From Prorocentrum cordatum (lineage: Eukaryota; Sar; Dinophyceae; Prorocentrales; Prorocentraceae), in the NCBI GenBank assembly GCA_963575745.1, contig CAUYUJ010020153.1:1-64000 (forward strand): a stretch of DNA of 64,000 nt. Direction: 5' to 3'. Made by a program: the position numbers and the translations under genes. Under the pieces are notes generated by a model. The model was not told the origin of the DNA. It ran no database searches and was given only the letters and a program-made list of their open reading frames with translations. The stretch's first letter is position 1. Each line of letters opens with the position of its first letter. This document shows positions 43,030 to 55,928 of the stretch, piece after piece.

Positions 43030-44060
43030 CTCCTGGCCCCCGCCCGACTCTGGCCCGCAGTTCGGACATGCTCCTGACCTGCGTGGACGCGGCCCTCGGC
43101 CTCCCGCACGGCCGCACAGCAGGCCTCATCCACCGCGCCACTCTAAAGCGTCTGCGCACTGATACTGTTTTCCTTCTTCAGTTTCTTACGTGGTCCGACG
43201 CTTTTGAAGAACGCTGGGGCTCCTCATTCACTTTGCCCTCATCCTGACCTGCGTGGTACGGCCTCGCCCTCGCCGCATGTGCGCGCCCTGCCTTGCTCAC
43301 TCGGGCGCTGTTCCCTGGTGAGCCGTGCCTGCTGGCGGGGGTGGCGGCCTCAGCCCCGCCCCGCGCACCCGTGCCATCACGCCATGTCATGTTCGCCATG
43401 TCGTAGCGGGTGCATCCGCCGTGAGGGCCTCCTCTGCACCCTTGCACTGTCTCTGCCTGTGCGCATGCTGGGCCATTCGGCTCCCAGCATGTGCACCTTT
43501 TCCTCAGCGCGTCTGGCGCCCCTCTGCCGTCCGCCGCCTGGCCGCGGACTCTGTCACTTTCGAGGTCCGCCAATGGGGGCTAAAGGTTAGCTGGCAGCGG
43601 CTGGTGCCGCTGTGCTGTCGGCTAGCTTTTGCTGCTCCTGTTGGGGTTCTCGGCCTGTGCGCACTGTGCTGGGCCATACGGCTCCCAGCTGGTGCACCTT
43701 TTCTCTTTTCGCCAGCCCGTGCGCCCGCGAGGCACCGCGTCCACGGGGCCTGGGCGCGGGGGCGGGGGGTGCCCCGTCTCTGCGCGCCGCGCAGCGGCCA
43801 AGCGCCCAACCGGCGGTCCGCCAAGCCGCCTTAGCCACGTTCTTCACGTCGCCACTTGCGTTGGGGCCTTCTTCTTCACGCGGTCTGACAGGTGAGATCT
43901 TCACGGTCTGTCCGCCGTCTTTTACTTCAGACGCATTGCGCCGGGGGAGGGGGCCTGTCGCCCGCCCTCGTATCTTAAGGCTGCACCGCCGCAAATAGTG
44001 TTTAGCGAGTTGTCGCACCGCAGTGCGCCTCGCGGACGGACCCTGGTCCGCCTATTTGTC
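43030..44060. other. GC-rich spacer, no gene recognised
   Basis: Two similar segments around 43260-43520 and 43560-43720 share phrases such as 'tgtgcgcactgtgctgggccatacggctcccag' and 'tgtgcgcatgctgggccattcggctcccag'. This is a diverged duplication at about 215-bp spacing. No domain seen. Confidence 0.4.
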
Positions 44061-44670
<610 letters not shown>

Positions 44671-45461
44671 TCTGCCAGCCGCTCGGCGCGCTCTGCTCTT
44701 GCCCGCGGCGACTTCGACCCGGGCGCCGGCGCTGCCCTCGGTCGCGCCGTCGCGCCACCTGCGGAAGCCGTTTCGGAAGATGGAGATGCCGAGCTCGACA
44801 TCAACGACCAGACCGTCGCAGGCGCGCCAATAGCCCAACGCGCGGCTTCCAGGGGGCTCCCGCACCGGGTTTGACCGCGCGAATGTAAGACTGAGCCTCC
44901 TCGGGGACAAGCAGACAATCGATGGGGCTGCCAGCCTCGTGACCAAGGTTGCGCGTGGCCTCGCGGTCCGTCTGCGCGATGATCGGATTCCCCCGCAGGC
45001 GTTGCGCGAACCTGGACTTCCGAGGCGCGGAAGGGGACAGCGTTGAATCTGCCAGTCGCCATCCGCAGCGCCGCCAGCATTAAGCAGCGCGCCCAGCTTC
45101 TGGCAGCGCCCGAGGTCGACCCCGTCAAAGCGGATGGAAGGGCGGCCGTAGAAGATGACGACAGCAAGTGGAAATCTGAACTGGAACAACGTAAAATTCC
45201 ACCATGATGTCGACGGTCAGCAGCTCGAAGGGGCCGGGCTGCAGCATCTGAAGACAAAGACTGGACTTGCAGGTGGCCCTTGGCGAGCAGCCACTCGCCG
45301 CCCTCGTTGGCTCGGGCCTGCTGGGCCCTAGATACCTCCTTGGGCCGTCCTCGAGCAGGGTTGACAAGGAGGCGGTGGCCCGCTGCCCTGGCTTTTTTAC
45401 CCCGCAAAGAATAGTCCTGAACGGAAGCGCGCATCTCCACAGCGGCTGGGCAATCAAAACT

Positions 45462-46619
45462 TTAGCCGGTGAGAAACTGCCACGCCTTGTCGCCACTGCG
45501 CGTGATACGGCCGAAGAGCAACTCGGACACGTCAGTATCCTTCCCCTCTCGCGCCGTGGAGCTCGGTTGAGTCATTCCCGATGTGACTGAAGAGCTCGGC
45601 GCAGTCGACGCGGCCGCCTCGCCCTTGCCACTCGACGCTGGAGCACCCTTGCCCTTGTTTGTGGCGCCCTTGGCGTTGGCGGCCTGCTCCTCCAGCGCTT
45701 TCTGCTGCGCTTCGAGCCTGGCCTGCGAGAGCCTCTCGGCGAAGCGCAGTAACTCCTCGTCCGCTGCATTGACGCCCACCTGCAAATCGACGGCGCTTGT
45801 GGACGGTGGACGCGCCCTGCGGGCCCGCGGCGGCCTGGGCGGCGGCGGCTGGCGAGCCGCCTCTGCCCGCGCCCGCGCCGCCTGCGCCGCCTGCGCTGCC
45901 TGCGCCGCCTGCCTGGGCGCCCTCTGCAGCCGCCTGCGCCTCCTCTTCGGCCACCTTCCTCTTCTTCTTGTTTTTCTTCTTCTTGATGCGGTCGACCGCC
46001 GCAGCCTGGACCTCGTGGCCTTGGCCACCACGGCGGAGACCCCAGCCTCCTTGCCCACAAAGGGGCTCTGGAGCTGCTCAAATCGGACTTGGTCTGGTTC
46101 CGTACGTTCCGACTCCTCACATCCTAGTTCGTCGGTGCCGCCGAAGACCTCGCGATCCCAGCTGACGGGGGACAAGGGCTTGTCTCTGGATTCGCGGTGC
46201 ACACCAATGCCCTCGGCGACCACCATAGCCTCTGCCGATGCCCTCTTGGTCCTCCCGGCTCTGGCGAGCGTGAGCGCGGCGATTAACTCACGAACGCGAG
46301 CCTGCTCCAAGCTAGCTTCTACGACATGCGAAGCAGCCTGGGGATGTTTATTTTCTGCATCTTCGTAGGCGCCCGCAGCCTGCTTGAGTACCTCTACGGG
46401 CCCTCCAGCGGTCGTGGACGTGGGGTTGATCTTCTGGACCTGCGCCCCGAGCAGCTGCCTCAAGGTGGGGTCCTGGGTGCCCTTCATGGCCACGCAGGGC
46501 AACTCAGAGACGTGCCGCCTGGCACTTGGGTTCCTCCCGCGCCTGCGGGCTGAGACTGCTGTGCTGCGGCGGCTGCTGAGCCAGGGCGAAATGTGTGCAG
46601 CTTGGTCTTCCGATTGCAT
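45462..46619 (-). CDS. Hypothetical protein, charged helical with Arg-rich core
   Basis: The protein-like part begins near 46500 with KGTQDPTLRQLLGAQVQKIN and runs through AGAYEDAENKHPQAASHVVE and ARVRELIAALTLARAGRTKR. Then comes SWDREVFGGTDELGCEESER, a very Arg/Ala-rich stretch near 45850-46010, and NAADEELLRFAERLSQARLE with a Lys/Gln-rich helix. The end has KDTDVSELLFGRITRSGDKA. The composition suggests an RNA- or DNA-associated protein. Further minus-strand open pieces follow at 44700-45440. No family recognised. The frame from 46010 to 45800 looks repeat-derived, so a frame change there is possible. Confidence 0.4.
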   Translation of the reverse strand: MQSEDQAAHISPWLSSRRSTAVSARRRGRNPSARRHVSELPCVAMKGTQDPTLRQLLGAQVQKINPTSTTAGGPVEVLKQAAGAYEDAENKHPQAASHVVEASLEQARVRELIAALTLARAGRTKRASAEAMVVAEGIGVHRESRDKPLSPVSWDREVFGGTDELGCEESERTEPDQVRFEQLQSPFVGKEAGVSAVVAKATRSRLRRSTASRRRKTRRRGRWPKRRRRRLQRAPRQAAQAAQAAQAARARAEAARQPPPPRPPRARRARPPSTSAVDLQVGVNAADEELLRFAERLSQARLEAQQKALEEQAANAKGATNKGKGAPASSGKGEAAASTAPSSSVTSGMTQPSSTAREGKDTDVSELLFGRITRSGDKAWQFLTG

Positions 46620-47340
46620 CCTAGGCGTACCCGATCTCGGGGCTCCAACCTATCATTGGATTCACAACGCTGGCAATCACAACGAGGCCAAAGACGGGCC
46701 ATCTTCGAAGCTCCGGTTTATGTCGACGTCCGGCCTCTCTCTCGCTGGAGAGGCGACACGGTGCTGCCTGAAGTACCACGTGCAGGCACAGGAGCTGGGC
46801 GATTCACCAACATAGTTTTGCGCCTACCTGCAAATTTAAGGGACCCAGAACGAGGATGCAGCGTGTCAAAAGGAGGGAGCCTGGACGAGGAGGAGGACTA
46901 GAAGGACCAGGAGGAGGACAGCGTTGAGGAAGATGATGAGGACGAGGAGAGTGAGGAGGAAGAGGAATAAGATGACGACGACGCTATTGGGTCGAGACCA
47001 GGCACTCGACTCAGTAGCGTCCGTCCCTCACTGGGTCGCCGTGTACAGCGCGACTGGATCATAAGCGTGCGCGGTAAAGAAGCACTGCCGCTGGACACCC
47101 AGAATGAATCTGATATTGGCAACGCATGGATAAGGGCGAAGATGGACCGAGAGGCAAGGACGCAAGGGTACCCTGAAGAAATGGCTCATCCTCATGATGC
47201 AATTTGACAGTGATGTCCATGGCTGGACATTCGTTTACACAGACGACTTGCAATCCATTGAATAGATTGGTCAACGTCCACGCGTACGGCACAGCACAGC
47301 AAGCGCGGCCCGCACGGCAAGTACAAGGACAACACCGCAC
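46620..47340. other. Spacer; weak coding character on plus strand
   Basis: Plus-strand phrase RRVQRDWIISVRGKEALPLD with NESDIGNAWIRAKMDREART (46985-47200) looks protein-like but is short and unsupported. A GAGGA-rich tract covers 46885-46975. Confidence 0.25.
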
Positions 47341-47346
47341 AATGGA

Positions 47347-47975
47347 CGCCACGCGCACGAAATGAGATCCCCCCCTTCGACCATGATTTCTCTCCTTTTG
47401 GCCCGCTTCACCGCGGCATGTGCCCTTGGGAGCTATACTTTCTCCTGACTGGTCGAAGAAACGTCGACGACAACCCAAATGCTCCAAGATGTGCCCGGGA
47501 GGCCACAGAAGGCCCAAGAAGCCCGAAAAGACGCCCAAAGAGACCTCCTGCGAGGCTCGAAGAGAAGCTCCTTGTCGCTTCTGATGTTTTTTCGGCTTAG
47601 CGTGTCCCAGGGGGGCCCCATTGGAAGGGAAGTCCCTTCTGTCGGCCATAGCTGCAGCTGGGCGCCACGCGCACGAAATGAGATCCCCCTTCGACCATGA
47701 TTTCTGTCTCCTCTTCACCCGCTTCACCGCTGCATGTGTCCTTTGGGAGCTTTACGTTTCCGTGACAAGCCGAAGAAACATCGACGACAACCCAAATACT
47801 CCAAGATGTTCCCGGGAGGCCACAGGAGGCCCAAGAAGCCCCGAAGAGACGCCCAAAGAGACCTCCTGCGAGGCCCGAAGAGAAGTTCCTTGTCGCCTCT
47901 GCTATGCTTTTTCGGCTTAGCGTGTCCCAGGGGGGCCCCATTGGAAGGAAAGAGAAGTCCCCACTGGCAGCAAGC
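47347..47975. repeat. 316-bp tandem duplication of 'aagacgcccaaag' type
   Basis: 47347-47662 and 47663-47975 are about 90 percent alike by eye. Shared parts include cacgcgcacgaaatgagatc, caagatgt.cccgggaggcc and ttttcggcttagcgtgtccc. The family resembles the repeat field at 56.7-61.0 kb. Confidence 0.9.
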
Positions 47976-48890
47976 CCATTCAAAAAAAGTGCCCCTCCTC
48001 CGCAAACCAACGAAGTATGATGCAGGACCCGGCCTGCCGCGCCACAGCGTTGGCAAGCCAGGCCTAAGCACCATGAGCTTCTCTGGGGAAGATGCAGCGA
48101 AAACGGCACGACATACTGGTGGCCCGCAAACGCCTGCGTCACAAGAACAAGAACATCGACTAGAAAAGCCCCCCATAACTCAAGGAGGAGAACAACCCCA
48201 GCAAAACACCCTGGCCCTAGTAGCAGCAACGGTGGGGGCGGGTCAAGGAAAACCCAAAATGTAGCCCATTGAATCGACATCACGATCCCTGAAGAATTGT
48301 GAGGACATACAGCTGCCATACCGGGCTGTCCAGGGCTCCCGGTCACCCCGTGGGACTCTGCTGTGGTTCTTCGTGTTACCGCAGTTCGAACCCCTTTGCA
48401 AAATGGCATTCGGGAAGGTGGTGTGCAGCACCAATGCCAATGTTCGCTCTCAGAAAGTTTTGATGACCCACCTGTCGGCGGCGAGCGAGGGCGGAAGTGA
48501 GAAGGGGCGGGCTCAAATAACGACACTTCCAAACGAAAAGCCTCCTCAGAAAGTTTGGAAGTCCTCCGGCCTTCTGTAAAGGTTTCTCGGCCTTCCCCGA
48601 AGACACAGAGAACAAATGTCAGAAGGCCCGAAGGCTTCTGAGACACCCCGCCGCCTCCTTGGAAGGCCTCCACCTTTTCACTTCTCCCCCTCGCTCGTCG
48701 CCGAACCAAAGCCAACTCAATACATCCGTGGCTGGGCCTGCCGCACGCGGCCAGTGCGGCGCTGGCCGCGCCGCCCGCCAGGGCGGCGGCCGGCGCAGAG
48801 GCAGCAGCGCCGACCCTCGGCGCGGCGCACGGCCGCGTTGCGGGATTCCTGCGGCGGGGCAGCCGGCGAAGGCGGGAACGGGGACGGTGA
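47976..48890. other. Spacer, no gene recognised
   Basis: Short frames on both strands, none with a recognisable domain. 48740-48880 is very GC-rich. Confidence 0.35.
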
Positions 48891-48894
48891 TAAT

Positions 48895-48961
48895 AACGAT
48901 GATGATGATGCTGATGATGAGGCCAATGACGATGAAAATGATGATAATAATCATGATGATA

Positions 48962-49015
<54 letters not shown>

Positions 49016-49310
49016 GTGGGAATGGTGGTGATAAGTATGCTTGTGGTTATGATGATGATGGCGAGATGATGGTGGTGATGATGATGATGGTGATGATCAT
49101 GATGGTGATGATGTTGATGATGCCGACGACGGTGAGTATGGTAGTGGTCATGATGGCGATGATAATGATCATGGTGATGATGGTGGTGATGATGGTGGTG
49201 ATGATGGTGATGATGATGGTCATGATGAAACTGATGATGCTGACGGTGATGATGGTGGTGATGATGATGTGTTGTTGATGATGATGATGCTGCTGATAAT
49301 GGTGGTTGTG
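48895..49310. repeat. GAT array with GGT variants
   Basis: GAT units, pure at 48950-49010, then mixed with ggt, gct and cat. Frames give Asp, Met or Ile/His runs. Confidence 0.95.
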
Positions 49311-49542
49311 ATTTGTGTAGCTGCGGTCCATCGGATCCAGCGCCCCCAGGCTGGGGTCCCCACCGCGGTCTTCCGCGCAACCTGCGCGTAGGGCGGCGCC
49401 ATCGCTCACTGCCCGGCAGCGAAACAGGCCCGCCACGTTCGGCACTGCCTCCCCACACGGGCGAGGGGGCCGAACGGAAGGACACCTGGGGCACTTTGGC
49501 CCGACACCTCGCGAACTGGGGGTGTCCCATCCGGGGCATGGC

Positions 49543-49567
49543 CATGATGATGATGATGATGATGATC

Positions 49568-49622
<55 letters not shown>

Positions 49623-50320
49623 CATCCGGGGCATGTTAATGATGGTGATGATACTGGTGAGGATGATGATGATGGTGATGATGATGATGATGATGATGAT
49701 TATGATGATGATGGTGATGGTGTTGATGAAGATGATGCTGATGATGATCATCATCCTGTTTATGATGGTGACAACGGCGACGACGACGATGATGGTGGCG
49801 ATGATTGTAATGATGACGATGGCGACGGTGATGGGAATTCTCATCTTCATGATGGTGAATGCGAAGAGGAGGAAAAGGATAAGGATGCTGAAGCTGCTGC
49901 TGATAATGATGGCGGTGTTGATGATGACGGTAAAGTTGATACTGATGACGACGAAGCTGATTATGATTATGATGCTGTTGGGATGGTGGTGATGGTACAA
50001 CAACTGCGATGATACTGGCGCTGCGTCTGATGATGGTGGTGATGATGACGACAATGGTGATGGTGAGGGTGATGGTGACGATGATGGGGGATGGTGATCA
50101 TGATGATGATGGTGGTGATGGTGCTTATGATACTGATGATGATGAAAAGCATCATGATGACGATGGTAAAAGCGATGGTAAACAGGGCGGTTGGACATGA
50201 TGATGATGGCGATGATAATGACGATGATGGTGATAATGGTGATTATGGTAATACTGCTGCTGCTGGTGATGCTGATGTTGATGTTGATGCTGCTGCTGCT
50301 GCTGATGGTGATCGCACGTA
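49543..50320. repeat. GAT array, second block
   Basis: About 780 bp of GAT and variants, purest at 49543-49620. It abuts the 3' end of LINE B (minus strand). 'atccggggcat' occurs on both sides of the pure segment (49530 and 49624). Confidence 0.95.
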
Positions 50321-50382
50321 GCTTCGAGCAGCGCGGTCGTTGTCTCAGGCAAATCGCGAGCGACCCGCCGCATCCAGCACCT

Positions 50383-51240
50383 CTAGGTGCTCGGTGTAAA
50401 GTGATTGCGAAGGCGACCAAAATGACCGCGCCCTAACTTCATGGTAAAGTTTGAACGCAAGGACAAGGAGGACAATGCGTGCCCCCGCGAGGTCTCACCC
50501 GAATGCACGCGGTCCTCTCCGAACCCGAGGCGTGAGATGACAGGATTGGGGGGGAAGGGGCGGGGGAGGGCGACGAGGTGAAGCAGGCGAGGGCAGGAGA
50601 AGTAATGAGAAATCGAATCAGGCCCCCTTCGCACCCAAAGACGCGCCCCCGCTGGCCCAGGACGTGCATTCTGCGGGCGGTGATCCACCCGCCCGAGAAA
50701 TTTTGAGGACAGACCAAACGACGGTCGGGCGGGGTTTGGCCAGGACCTTGCGCAGCTCGGGCCAGCTAGGGGCGATGGGGTGGGACCTGCATCATTGGGG
50801 ACCTAGCTTTCCCACGCCTTTGCAGCGTCAGATGAAAGCGGTCTGGGTTTTGCTCTCGGGAGAGGGCGCGAGTGCATGAGCTTGCCACTTCGGGCGCTTC
50901 TGAAGCCTCTCGGCGTGGGCGGCTGTTTGGTTGGCCTCGGCGGCCGCGGGGCGCTGGGGGCCGGAGGGGGCCTTGGGGGCGCGCTCGACTCGAGGCGTGC
51001 ACGCAGGAACTGAACGACGCTCTGGTCGCGCCAGAAGGGCGGGGACCAAAACTGCTGAACGTGGCGGGCGAGGGCGTTGCCCGACCACGAGGCTTCTTCG
51101 GGCTCGTCGTGCCAGACAGCGATATTGGGAATCGCGGCGCGCGCCGTGCGCCAGCTAGTCGCCGCAGAATATGGGGCAGTGGATGTCGGGGTCGGACCAG
51201 GCGCCCATGCGCGCTGCGACCAAAGGTCATGGCCCGTCAT
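50383..51240 (-). pseudogene. LINE B C-terminal region with Cys/His tail
   Basis: The upstream frame has SWSGNALARHVQQFWSPPFW and a run of Arg/Pro. Downstream, a frame with GPDSISHYFSCPRLLHLVAL (about 50590-50640) matches the H-Y-x-x-C-P tail seen in LINE reverse transcriptases, preceded in another frame by VFGCEGG, which carries the other Cys. So the C-x-x-x-C ... H-x(4)-C knuckle is split between frames. Last recognisable residues lie near 50400. Confidence 0.6.
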
Positions 51241-51257
51241 TGGGCTCGGCGGCGGCC

Positions 51258-53147
51258 TCAGGGGCTCCTGGATGCAGCGCGGCTCCTTGGAGGGCAGCGC
51301 TTAAGCGGAGGATAAAACTGCGCCGCGTAGCCTAGGGCGGGGAGAATCGCGACTTGGCAGAAGCGGCGGGAGGAGTCAGGAGGCGAGTTGGAGGCCGAGG
51401 TCCTCAGGATTTTCCCCCGCGACGTCTGCGCGCATGCCGCCCACTGCTGAGCCATGGTGGCGTCAGGTCCCAGGAACGCGCCTAGATACTTGGCGGCACC
51501 TGCGACGGGAAAGGATTGCCATCCTGGGATCCGCTGGCGAAGCATGGCGCGCACTTCCTGCGCTATGTAATCTGAGCACTGAGCCCACAAGGGGACTATC
51601 ACGCATTTGAAGGGGTTGGAGGCGCAGCGAGGCGAGGCCCGAGGCAGAGGCGAAGGAGGGGCAAAGCGAAGTGAGATACGTGAATTCAGCCAGGACACCG
51701 CCGAGGTCAACTGCACAGCCGCCGATCGAGGCCTCGCGGGGGTCAGGTGGGAGCGCCAGCTCCAGCGAATGAATGATGGTGTCCATGCCGAAGACCCAAA
51801 GGGAGCCGTTTAGCGGACATCCTTGCATGGCCCCAGAGTTGATCATCGGCAGAGGGGCCACCTCGTCGCGAACCCGCGCCGAGACCAGTGCCAGCGAATG
51901 CAGGCCGCGAGTCGCAGCGAGGCATCCTGGTGGTAGCCCCCATGCGCTCAAGGACCGCAAGCAGCCTCGTGCGATTCATGCTTGGGAATGCTGCTTCGAT
52001 GTCGAAGCTGCTTCAAAAAGTGGATGGCGGCAGCCAGCCTGTTCGTAGAATCCGACCGCTCTCGCTCGCGCGTCGAGCTTCGCAATGTTCTGGCAAAACT
52101 TGCGGCGGCGGGTGATCCCCTGCGGGGCCCCGTGGACCCTGCTCTGTGAAGGCTTCGTTAGCTGATAGCTGGTGGCCGAGACAAATGCCTTGGAGTCGCA
52201 GTTCTTCACAGAGAGCGGTCTGACCTCCGACGCGTCTCTCAGGCATTCGAAGGCGTCGCCTGGCTTGCCCCCCTCTGCGGGAACAGAAAAATGGATTGTT
52301 TGAGGGGGGGGGGGCAGGGGAGGGCACTGAAGAGGCGAATGAAGATGGGGTAGAGGGATTCGATGGTGGCAAGAACAGCCGTGCAAGCCTGATATGGAAG
52401 CCGATCTGGGCCAGGCGCGGGCCCCCGCCCCCGCTTGAAAGCCTGGAACAGAGCATCGGGCGACGGGATCGGCAGATCAGCGACGGGGAAAGACGGCGAG
52501 ACCCTGTTCAGACAAGCGTCGGTTTCGTCGCCGGGAGCATGTTTGTCAAAGAAAATCGGGGCCCAATGGGGCTGAAGGGCGCGTGCCACTTGCTCCGGCT
52601 CTCTGGCCGCCGCCGGCGGGCTGGCCCCGCCTCCGATGGCGCGAAGATTATGCGCGATCTGGCTGGCGGTGGTGCCGCGCAGAATAAGACGCTTAAAAAA
52701 AGGCGCCCGCGGCGCGGCGCGGCGCTGCAGCGCGCGCTGGATGCGCCGCTGCCCCCCCGGAGACGGAAGGTTATCCGCTCGGGCCGCGCGCTGGGGCGCC
52801 AGGTGCTGCGCGCGCTCATGCCGCGTGCGATTGTTGCGGATGACAACATTCTGAAACTCAGCCGCGTCGCGGAGCTGGGGGGGGGGGCCCGGCGCGCCCG
52901 AGAATCTTTGTTTTAGCTCAGTGGTGGCGGCTGAAGGACTGGCTGCAGACAGATCGGCGCGCCAAAGTGCGCGGGCGATCGCCCTGAGAGCGGGGCGCCG
53001 ACTCACCAGCGCGCCCGCGCCCCCTGTGCCTAGCGGGAGGTGCCGAAGCTCGCCGCAGGCGAGTTCGGCGGCCATGATCATGATCTGCTTTGCAGCGTCG
53101 TAGCGGCGGAGGTCGGCCATGTTGCCCAGCTCTGCCTCTCTGACCAC
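51258..53147 (-). pseudogene. LINE B reverse transcriptase, multiple frameshifts
   Basis: Blocks in order: FKRGRGPAPGPDRLPYQACT (frame of 52239-53147), then EVRPLSVKNCDSKAFVSATS (frame of 51976-52386), then motif A FDIEAAFPSM (51977-52006), motif B NSGAMQGCPLNGSLWVF and motif C as CAVD (51706-51717). After these come LNPFKCVIVPL-like and AGAAKYLGAFLGPDA. Motif C should be CADD; the first Asp is Val. At least four frame changes are needed. Motif A is intact, in contrast to LINE A. Confidence 0.85.
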
Positions 53148-54090
53148 CTTCGCGAGGAGAGGATTGCACTGCGCGGGGCGGAAGACGAAGTCGGGGATAG
53201 GGCGCTGGCCCTTCCCTGGAGGGTGGCGGCTCTCGATCGCGAGCTTCGCGATGGCATGGCCGCTGAGGCGCGCGCCCGGCAGCGCCGCAGCGCCCTGCGC
53301 GACGTCGAGCTCACAGTGGAGGCGCGGAATTCAGGGGGCAGGGATGGCAGCGAAGGCCCTGTCGATCGTGGTGCCCGCCTGGTGGCCCGTGGAGAAGTGG
53401 GTCGGGATGTCGGAGCTGATCTCGATGGCGTTGGAGCGGGCGAGCTTGCGCCAGAAGCTCTGGTTCTCTTGGAAGCAACCCTCGACGGTCCGGCGGCGCT
53501 GGCTGGCCTGGGGGGCGAGGTGCGACTGCGAGAGCTCGCCGGAGAAGTTGAAGCCGCCCATGGCGATGAACGCGAAGCGGGGCGGGTCGCGGATGGACCA
53601 TTGCGCGCGGGTGGCCCACTCGTCGCGGAGACTTTTCTTCTGGGCGTCGTTGAAGTCGTAGTTGTGCACATTGAGGGCGCGGATCTCGCGGTCGGAGTTG
53701 CGGCTGTTAACCGCGATGAGCTGAGGGCGGCCGCCGACGACGCCGCGGGGCGAGATGGCAGGCTTGAGGAAGGACGGGGGGCGGCCAGCAGCAGCGCCGT
53801 TGCGGAGCTGATCTCGCTCCGCGCGAGTGAGGCCAGGGACGAGTGCGGCGAGGCCTCCAGCGCCTCTGGATTCGCATCCCTGAAGGAAGCCGAAGTAAGA
53901 GGCCGAGAAGGGGTGGCGAACCAGCGTGGTCTCGAACTCAGCCTGCGAGCCGCGGCGCTCCTAGATGAGGATGAGGGGCCGCGATCTGAAGGCGTTCTCG
54001 AGCATCCGGAACTTGAGGCGGCAACGTCGGGGATCGCGGCAGAGATGCCCACGTGCGTTCCAGGAGACAATCTGCAGAGAGCCCCTGTGC
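53148..54090 (-). pseudogene. LINE B APE-type endonuclease, stop and lost Asp
   Basis: The start is LQIVSWNARGHLCRD, the LINE endonuclease entry with intact WN. An in-frame TAG (53961-53963) follows LILI. After it the frame continues ERRGSQAEFETTLVRHP, so the stop falls where the Gln of QE is expected, one C-to-T step from CAG. Later blocks are RALNVHNYDF, FIAMGGFNFSGE (GGFN at 53547-53558, Asp to Gly) and GTTIDRAFAAIP. The same two domains are hit in LINE A at equivalent positions. Confidence 0.8.
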
Positions 54091-54186
54091 TTGGTGGCCT
54101 CCCATGGGGCCCAGTTGCTGTTGAATAAACCACGTCGAGGCGTCGATCGACATGTAGGAGGCCTCGAAACGTTTTTCTTTGACAAA

Positions 54187-55523
54187 TTATTTATCGATGC
54201 CCATGGGCGCGACCGCCGCAGGGCCCCAGTTGAGCTTGGACTGCTCGCGGAGGCCTTGCGGCTGGATCTCCACGATCGGCATCGCGCCCGGCTGCGCGAT
54301 GCCCGACTGGCGCAGAGTTCCGAAGGTGACGTCGGGGATGCAATGCTCGCCCCGGGTGTGCGCGATGCGCTCGGTCTGGAGCTCATCGCGGACCTGCTTG
54401 GGCGATTCGACGGGGGAGATGTCGAGCGGAGCGACGGCGCTCTGGACGCTAGGGGCCGGGAATGCGCGCCATCTGCCTCCAGTAAGCTTGAGAGCTCGAG
54501 CGAGAGCGAGCACGCGGGGTCGGGCGACTTCAGGTCCGCCCCGGACGTGTAGATGAAAGCGGCGAGCAGGGGCATCCTTGCGTAGATGCACGCGTTCGGC
54601 AGTCAGCTGAGCATCCTGTGCCCAGGGGTCGAGGGCGCGTCGCACTTCAGCAGGTTGGATGTTGTTCGGGGCGCCGATCTGGAAGAGGCACGGGTTCGGC
54701 TCGCGCTCGTAGTCCGCGAAGTTGACGAGGTCGACGGTCGGAATCTGTGCTTCAGCGAAAGAAGCTGCCTGTTCGAGTCGACGCACTGCTTGGCGAAGGT
54801 CTTCCTGTTGCGATGATTGTTCATCTTGGCGGCGGCGGATTTGTCCAAATTCACGTTCGGCTTGCTCGATGCGGGTTTGCTGCGGGGCGTAGTATTGCTC
54901 GATGGTGGCGCGAAGATCCTGTCGCGCATGTTCCCTGGTCGTGTCGAAGAGGTTGCTGAGCTGTTGGGTGGCCATGGTGAGCTGCGCGTTGACCACGCTC
55001 TCGATGGCAGCAGAAGGTCCAGGAGGTGCAGGTCCTCCAGGAAGCTGCGGGGGCTGTGGGGGAGGTCCGTGGGGAGCAGCTGCTGGGCGCTGCTGTCGCG
55101 GAGGTCGCGGTATGGCGGGTCGCTCGGGAGCGGCTGCTGCAGCGTGCTGCCGAGGAGCAGGAAGCGGCTAAGCGTCTGCTCGAAGTTACTGTGGCGGAGA
55201 CGTTGGGGCCAGCTCGATCTCGGCAGCGAGGCGTTCGGCTTCTTCTTGATCCATGGGAAAATACTGGGCGGCGCCTTGAGCAGGAGCAAATCCAGGAGCT
55301 TCACGTTGGCGGGCCCCACCCCATCCTCCAGAACGTCCTGGACGCGAGACGCTGGCTGCTGAGGATCGACCCGGGCGCCAAGGGTCATGCCATTGAAGCG
55401 GATCACGTTTGTTTGAACGGTCACATACTCTGTATCGACCGCCCCGTCGTCGGTCACGTTCGCGTTCTTCTTCCCGTCGGGCACGTCGTTTGGTTTGTCT
55501 AGTGTCACTGCGTCGCACTCCAC
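54187..55523 (-). pseudogene. LINE B ORF1-like region (coiled coil plus RRM-like fold)
   Basis: The frame 54187-54996 is open for 269 codons. It starts MVNAQLTMATQQLSNLFDTT, has a long heptad-like coil (QTRIEQAEREFGQIRRRQDE), then CLFQIGAPNNIQPAEVRRAL and ARRFHLHVRGGPEVARPRVL, which alternate like strands and helices of an RRM. It ends near the endonuclease. Upstream, 55240-55523 in another frame has VTVQTNVIRFNGMTLGARVD. The role is expected to be RNA binding in the element's particle, by analogy with other LINE ORF1 proteins. Confidence 0.6.
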
Positions 55524-55928
55524 CTACTTCACCAGAAAGGCCTCCACTTCTAGAGGTTCGTTAACCAGTAGCGCGGGAGTCGTCCGAGTTCGAAGATGAC
55601 ATTGTGATTGGTCGAAATAGCACTGGTACCTGACGGCGAGGGCCTGCTGATACGAGCTGAAAAAGGGCGGAGAAGAGCCCGTAGACGATGAGGACGAGGG
55701 TGGACCTAGGCTGGAACAGCGGCGAACGCGATGTGCCAGGGGCGCAGGGCTCGGACCTGGTCTTCGGTTTGGAGGTGCCAGGTGCGCGAGGCTCTGTCCT
55801 GGTCTTTGGTATGGATGTGCCAGGGGCGCGAGGCTCGGACCTGGTCTTGAATATGGAATGGATCGCGGTGAAGAGAAGCTGGAATGGGAGCCTACCCCGC
55901 GAAGGCAGTGGAGGAGCCGCCATGTGGC

